Shown: piece by piece, positions 6,834-9,071 of the stretch
Layout: each line of letters opens with the position of its first letter
Numbering within the stretch: position 1 is the first letter of the stretch
NCBI GenBank assembly: GCA_050260015.1
Contig: JBLNBN010000013.1
Span: forward strand, 1-9,071
Direction of reading: 5' to 3'
Source: JBLNBN01 sp050260015
GTDB taxonomy: Bacteria; Bacteroidota; Ignavibacteria; Kapaibacteriales; UBA2268
DNA: 9,071 bases
Position numbers and translations under genes: made by a program
The notes under the pieces: generated by a model
Databases searched by the model: none
What the model saw: only the letters and a program-made list of their open reading frames with translations
Told to the model about the DNA's origin: nothing

Positions 6834-9071
6834 TTAATGTCTGCGGGGTCCCCTGTCGCGGTCGCGATCCCTGTCCCTATCGCCTCCTCGCCTGTCGCGG
6901 TCTCTACCGCCGCGATCGTCGCGGGGCCTGTCGCTTCTTGGCGGTCGTTCTTGCTCGACGTACCCTTCGGGCTTTTCGAGCAGAGCTTTGCGGCTGAGCC
7001 TGTACTTACCGTCGCGGGAGATTTCAAGCAGCTTAATCTCGATTTTATCGCCTTGCTTGAGCACGTCGCCGACGTTCTCGAACCTATCGTAAGAAATTTG
7101 CGAAAGGTGAAGAAGTCCGGATTGCTTGGGTAGGAATTCTACGATTGCTCCGAGGCCTTCGCGAACTTCCTTAATAGTGCCCATATAGACTTTGCCTTCC
7201 TCGGGCTTTTGGGTAAGCGAGCGGATAATTCTTATCGCTTCGTCGGCCGCTTCGCTGGTAACGGCGGCGATCATAACCGTGCCGTCGTCCTCGATATCGA
7301 TTTCGCAGCCGGTGTCCTTCACGATGCCGCGAATAGTTTCGCCGCCGGAACCGATTACCGCGCCGATAGTGTCGACGGGAATCTGTATGGAGGTGAACTT
7401 CGGAGCGAATCTCGAGATGTCTTCGCGCGGCTCGGAGAGCGTTTCGTTCATAATGCCGAGTATATGCATCCTACCGTCGCGGGCTTGATTTAACGCCTGG
7501 CGCATTATATCGAAAGAAAGACCTTCGATCTTGATGTCCATTTGGCAAGCGGTTATGCCGTCTACGGTGCCTGTGACCTTAAAGTCCATATCGCCTAAGT
7601 GGTCTTCGTCGCCGAGGATATCGGAGAGGATAGCCACGTCGTCGCCTTCTTTAATTAAGCCCATAGCGATGCCGGCTACCGGCTTTTTCATCGGTACGCC
7701 CGCGTCGAAGAGCGAAAGGCTGCCTGCGCAAACCGTTGCCATAGAGGACGAGCCGTTCGATTCCAAAATGTCGGAAACTACGCGGATAGTATATGGGAAA
7801 TCAGTTTTTTCCGGCAACATATCCTTAAGCGCGCGCCAAGCCAGGTGGCCGTGGCCTACTTCGCGGCGGCCGGTCCCAAGCCTGCCTGTTTCGCCGGTGC
7901 AGAATGGCGGGAAGTTATAATGAAGCATGAAATGCTCGGTATAAAGCGGTTCCAGACCGTCGACCATCTTTTCATCGCGCGAGGTGCCGAGCGTAGCCGT
8001 AGTTAAGCTCTGCGTCTCGCCGCGGGTAAAGAGCGCGGAACCATGCGCGCGGGGCAATAGCCCAACTTCGCAGGTAATCGGTCGGATTTCCGTTGTCTTT
8101 CTGCCGTCCAAACGTTGATTCTCGGAGAGTATCATTTGGCGCATTTCTTTCTTTTCTAATTTTGAAACGACCGCGGAAGCGTACTTCTCGATCTTTTCGA
8201 GGTATTCTTCGCGTTCGCCGAAGACTTCGGTAGCCTTAGCGAGGGCTTTTTCATTAATTGCGCGGCGGCGTTCGCTACGCTCGGATTTTGCGGAGGTGGA
8301 ACGCGCGTTGTCGATCAAATCTTGCTTGATCTCTTGATAAATTACGTCGACGAATTCTTCCGGAGCCTCGTCTACAATAAATTCGCGTTTGACGGGAGCG
8401 ATTAACGCAGCCAGTTCGTTCTGCAGAGCGCAAAGCCTTTTGACCTGCTCATGACCAAACTCCATAGCCGCGGTGAATTCTTCTTCGCTAATTTCCTTGG
8501 CTTCTCCCTCGACCATAGTGATTGCAGTTTCAGTTCCGCCAATCGTAATATCAAGATCGCAACTTTTCAATTGCTCGTTGGATGGATTAACGATAAATTC
8601 GCCGTTTAACCTTCCAACGCGCACTTCGGCGATTGGCCCGTTAAAAGGTATATCCGAGATCAACAAGGCTGCGGACGCGCCGACAGCCGCTAAAGTATCG
8701 GAATTAACCTCCGGATCCGCCGAAAAAACTGTGGCGATAATCTGCGTCTCGAATCGCCATGTCTTGGGTATCATCGGTCTAATCGGGCGGTCAATTAAAC
8801 GCGAGCAAATCACTTCGTGATCGCTTGGGCGCGCTTCTCTTTTAAGGAAGCCGCCGGGAATCTTACCGGCTGAAGCCGTTTTCTCGCGGTATTCGACCTG
8901 CAGCGGAAGGAAGTCGATGTTCGGCATTTCTTGCGAGGAAGCCGTTGCCGCAACTAAAACCATTGTATCGCCGCATTTTACCATAACGGAGCCGTTCGCA
9001 AACTTTGCTAGTTTGCCGGTCTCCAGCGAGTATTCCCTGCCGTCGAAATCAATTGAAACTGTCTGTTTAGC
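6834..9071 (-). CDS. pnp: Polyribonucleotide nucleotidyltransferase (PNPase), 5' end beyond the window
   Basis: The open frame continues past the ATG at 8984 to the window edge and encodes AKQTVSIDFDGREYSLETGK and so on, the normal PNPase N terminus. So 8984 is an internal Met, and only a few residues should be missing. Of 745 visible residues, the first RNase PH domain has GKIPGGFLKREARPSD (69-84), a helical linker follows, and the second has TRGETQ (349-354), GTGRREVGHGHLAWRAL (399-415), SDILESNGSSSMA (433-445) and the acidic catalytic segment ILGDEDHLGDMDFKV (485-499). The KH domain has VDTIGAVIGSGGETIRGI (566-583), the S1 domain KVYMGTIKEVREGLGAIVEF (627-646). A homotrimer degrades RNA 3' to 5' with phosphate, and can add tails in reverse. 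After S1 comes an unusual Arg/Asp-rich tail (710-745). A terminator follows the stop, so pnp appears to be transcribed separately from waaA-ffh-rpsP. Confidence 0.98.
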   Translation of the reverse strand, partial: AKQTVSIDFDGREYSLETGKLAKFANGSVMVKCGDTMVLVAATASSQEMPNIDFLPLQVEYREKTASAGKIPGGFLKREARPSDHEVICSRLIDRPIRPMIPKTWRFETQIIATVFSADPEVNSDTLAAVGASAALLISDIPFNGPIAEVRVGRLNGEFIVNPSNEQLKSCDLDITIGGTETAITMVEGEAKEISEEEFTAAMEFGHEQVKRLCALQNELAALIAPVKREFIVDEAPEEFVDVIYQEIKQDLIDNARSTSAKSERSERRRAINEKALAKATEVFGEREEYLEKIEKYASAVVSKLEKKEMRQMILSENQRLDGRKTTEIRPITCEVGLLPRAHGSALFTRGETQSLTTATLGTSRDEKMVDGLEPLYTEHFMLHYNFPPFCTGETGRLGTGRREVGHGHLAWRALKDMLPEKTDFPYTIRVVSDILESNGSSSMATVCAGSLSLFDAGVPMKKPVAGIAMGLIKEGDDVAILSDILGDEDHLGDMDFKVTGTVDGITACQMDIKIEGLSFDIMRQALNQARDGRMHILGIMNETLSEPREDISRFAPKFTSIQIPVDTIGAVIGSGGETIRGIVKDTGCEIDIEDDGTVMIAAVTSEAADEAIRIIRSLTQKPEEGKVYMGTIKEVREGLGAIVEFLPKQSGLLHLSQISYDRFENVGDVLKQGDKIEIKLLEISRDGKYRLSRKALLEKPEGYVEQERPPRSDRPRDDRGGRDRDRRGGDRDRDRDRDRGPRRH
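6837..6944 (-). repeat. Arg/Asp-rich low-complexity tail of PNPase
   Basis: The last 36 codons encode PPRSDRP, a DRGG, RDRDRRGG, then a run of five DR dipeptides and GPRRH. The repeat mixes CGC, CGA, CGG and AGG for Arg and GAC/GAT for Asp, so the amino-acid pattern is more regular than the DNA. It resembles the RGG/RD tails of RNA-binding proteins and is probably disordered. Confidence 0.8.

Noticed and set aside
6830..7027. Overlapping - strand frame and + strand frame (6837-7133) at the 3' end of pnp
   Set aside because: Out-of-frame reading of the GC-rich, repetitive Arg/Asp tail produces Ala/Thr/Val-rich strings; no ribosome-binding site or family resemblance.
8982..8984. ATG as the start of pnp
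   Set aside because: The same frame runs 29 more codons to the window edge and encodes the conserved PNPase N terminus (REYSLETGKLAKFANGSV), so this Met is internal.

Overview
The window looks like an ordinary chromosomal stretch from a Gram-negative member of the Bacteroidota/FCB group. Three things point there: a large exported protein ending in a type A C-terminal sorting domain of the type IX secretion system (T9SS), a KDO transferase whose C-terminal motif (GGAFGAGVHSVTEPAGYG) resembles Bacteroidota versions, and a ribosomal protein S16 with a long Ala/Lys/Glu-rich tail. The ffh-rpsP pair also occurs in Ignavibacteria/Chlorobi-like lineages. I cannot fix the genus or phylum from this sequence alone.

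Layout. On the + strand, the 3' end of rdgB (nucleotide-pool house-cleaning) runs in from the left edge. After a 59-bp gap with a strong AT-rich inverted repeat comes a 1099-residue secreted protein: signal peptide, unassigned N-terminal domain, seven FG-GAP/VCBS calcium-loop repeats, ASPIC/UnbV domain, three fibronectin-III-like domains and a T9SS sorting domain. It ends at a convergent, probably bidirectional, terminator. From there to the right edge all genes are on the - strand. In transcription order they are pnp (5' end cut off by the window edge), its own Rho-independent terminator, then waaA/kdtA, ffh and rpsP with gaps of 37 and 44 bp. That group ends at the shared terminator.

How the genes relate. 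pnp (RNA decay), ffh (signal recognition particle protein) and rpsP (30S subunit) are core information and targeting genes. waaA adds KDO to lipid A, so the cell should have a lipopolysaccharide outer membrane. The surface protein is the only accessory-type gene. I found no tRNA or rRNA genes, CRISPR arrays, insertion sequences or prophage genes. No gap exceeds 100 bp.

I see no clearly new multi-gene system. The items most worth a second look are the domain architecture and unassigned N-terminal domain of the secreted protein, the Arg/Asp repeat tail on PNPase, a 15-bp dyad ahead of waaA, and the split of rpsP from its usual rimM/trmD/rplS partners.
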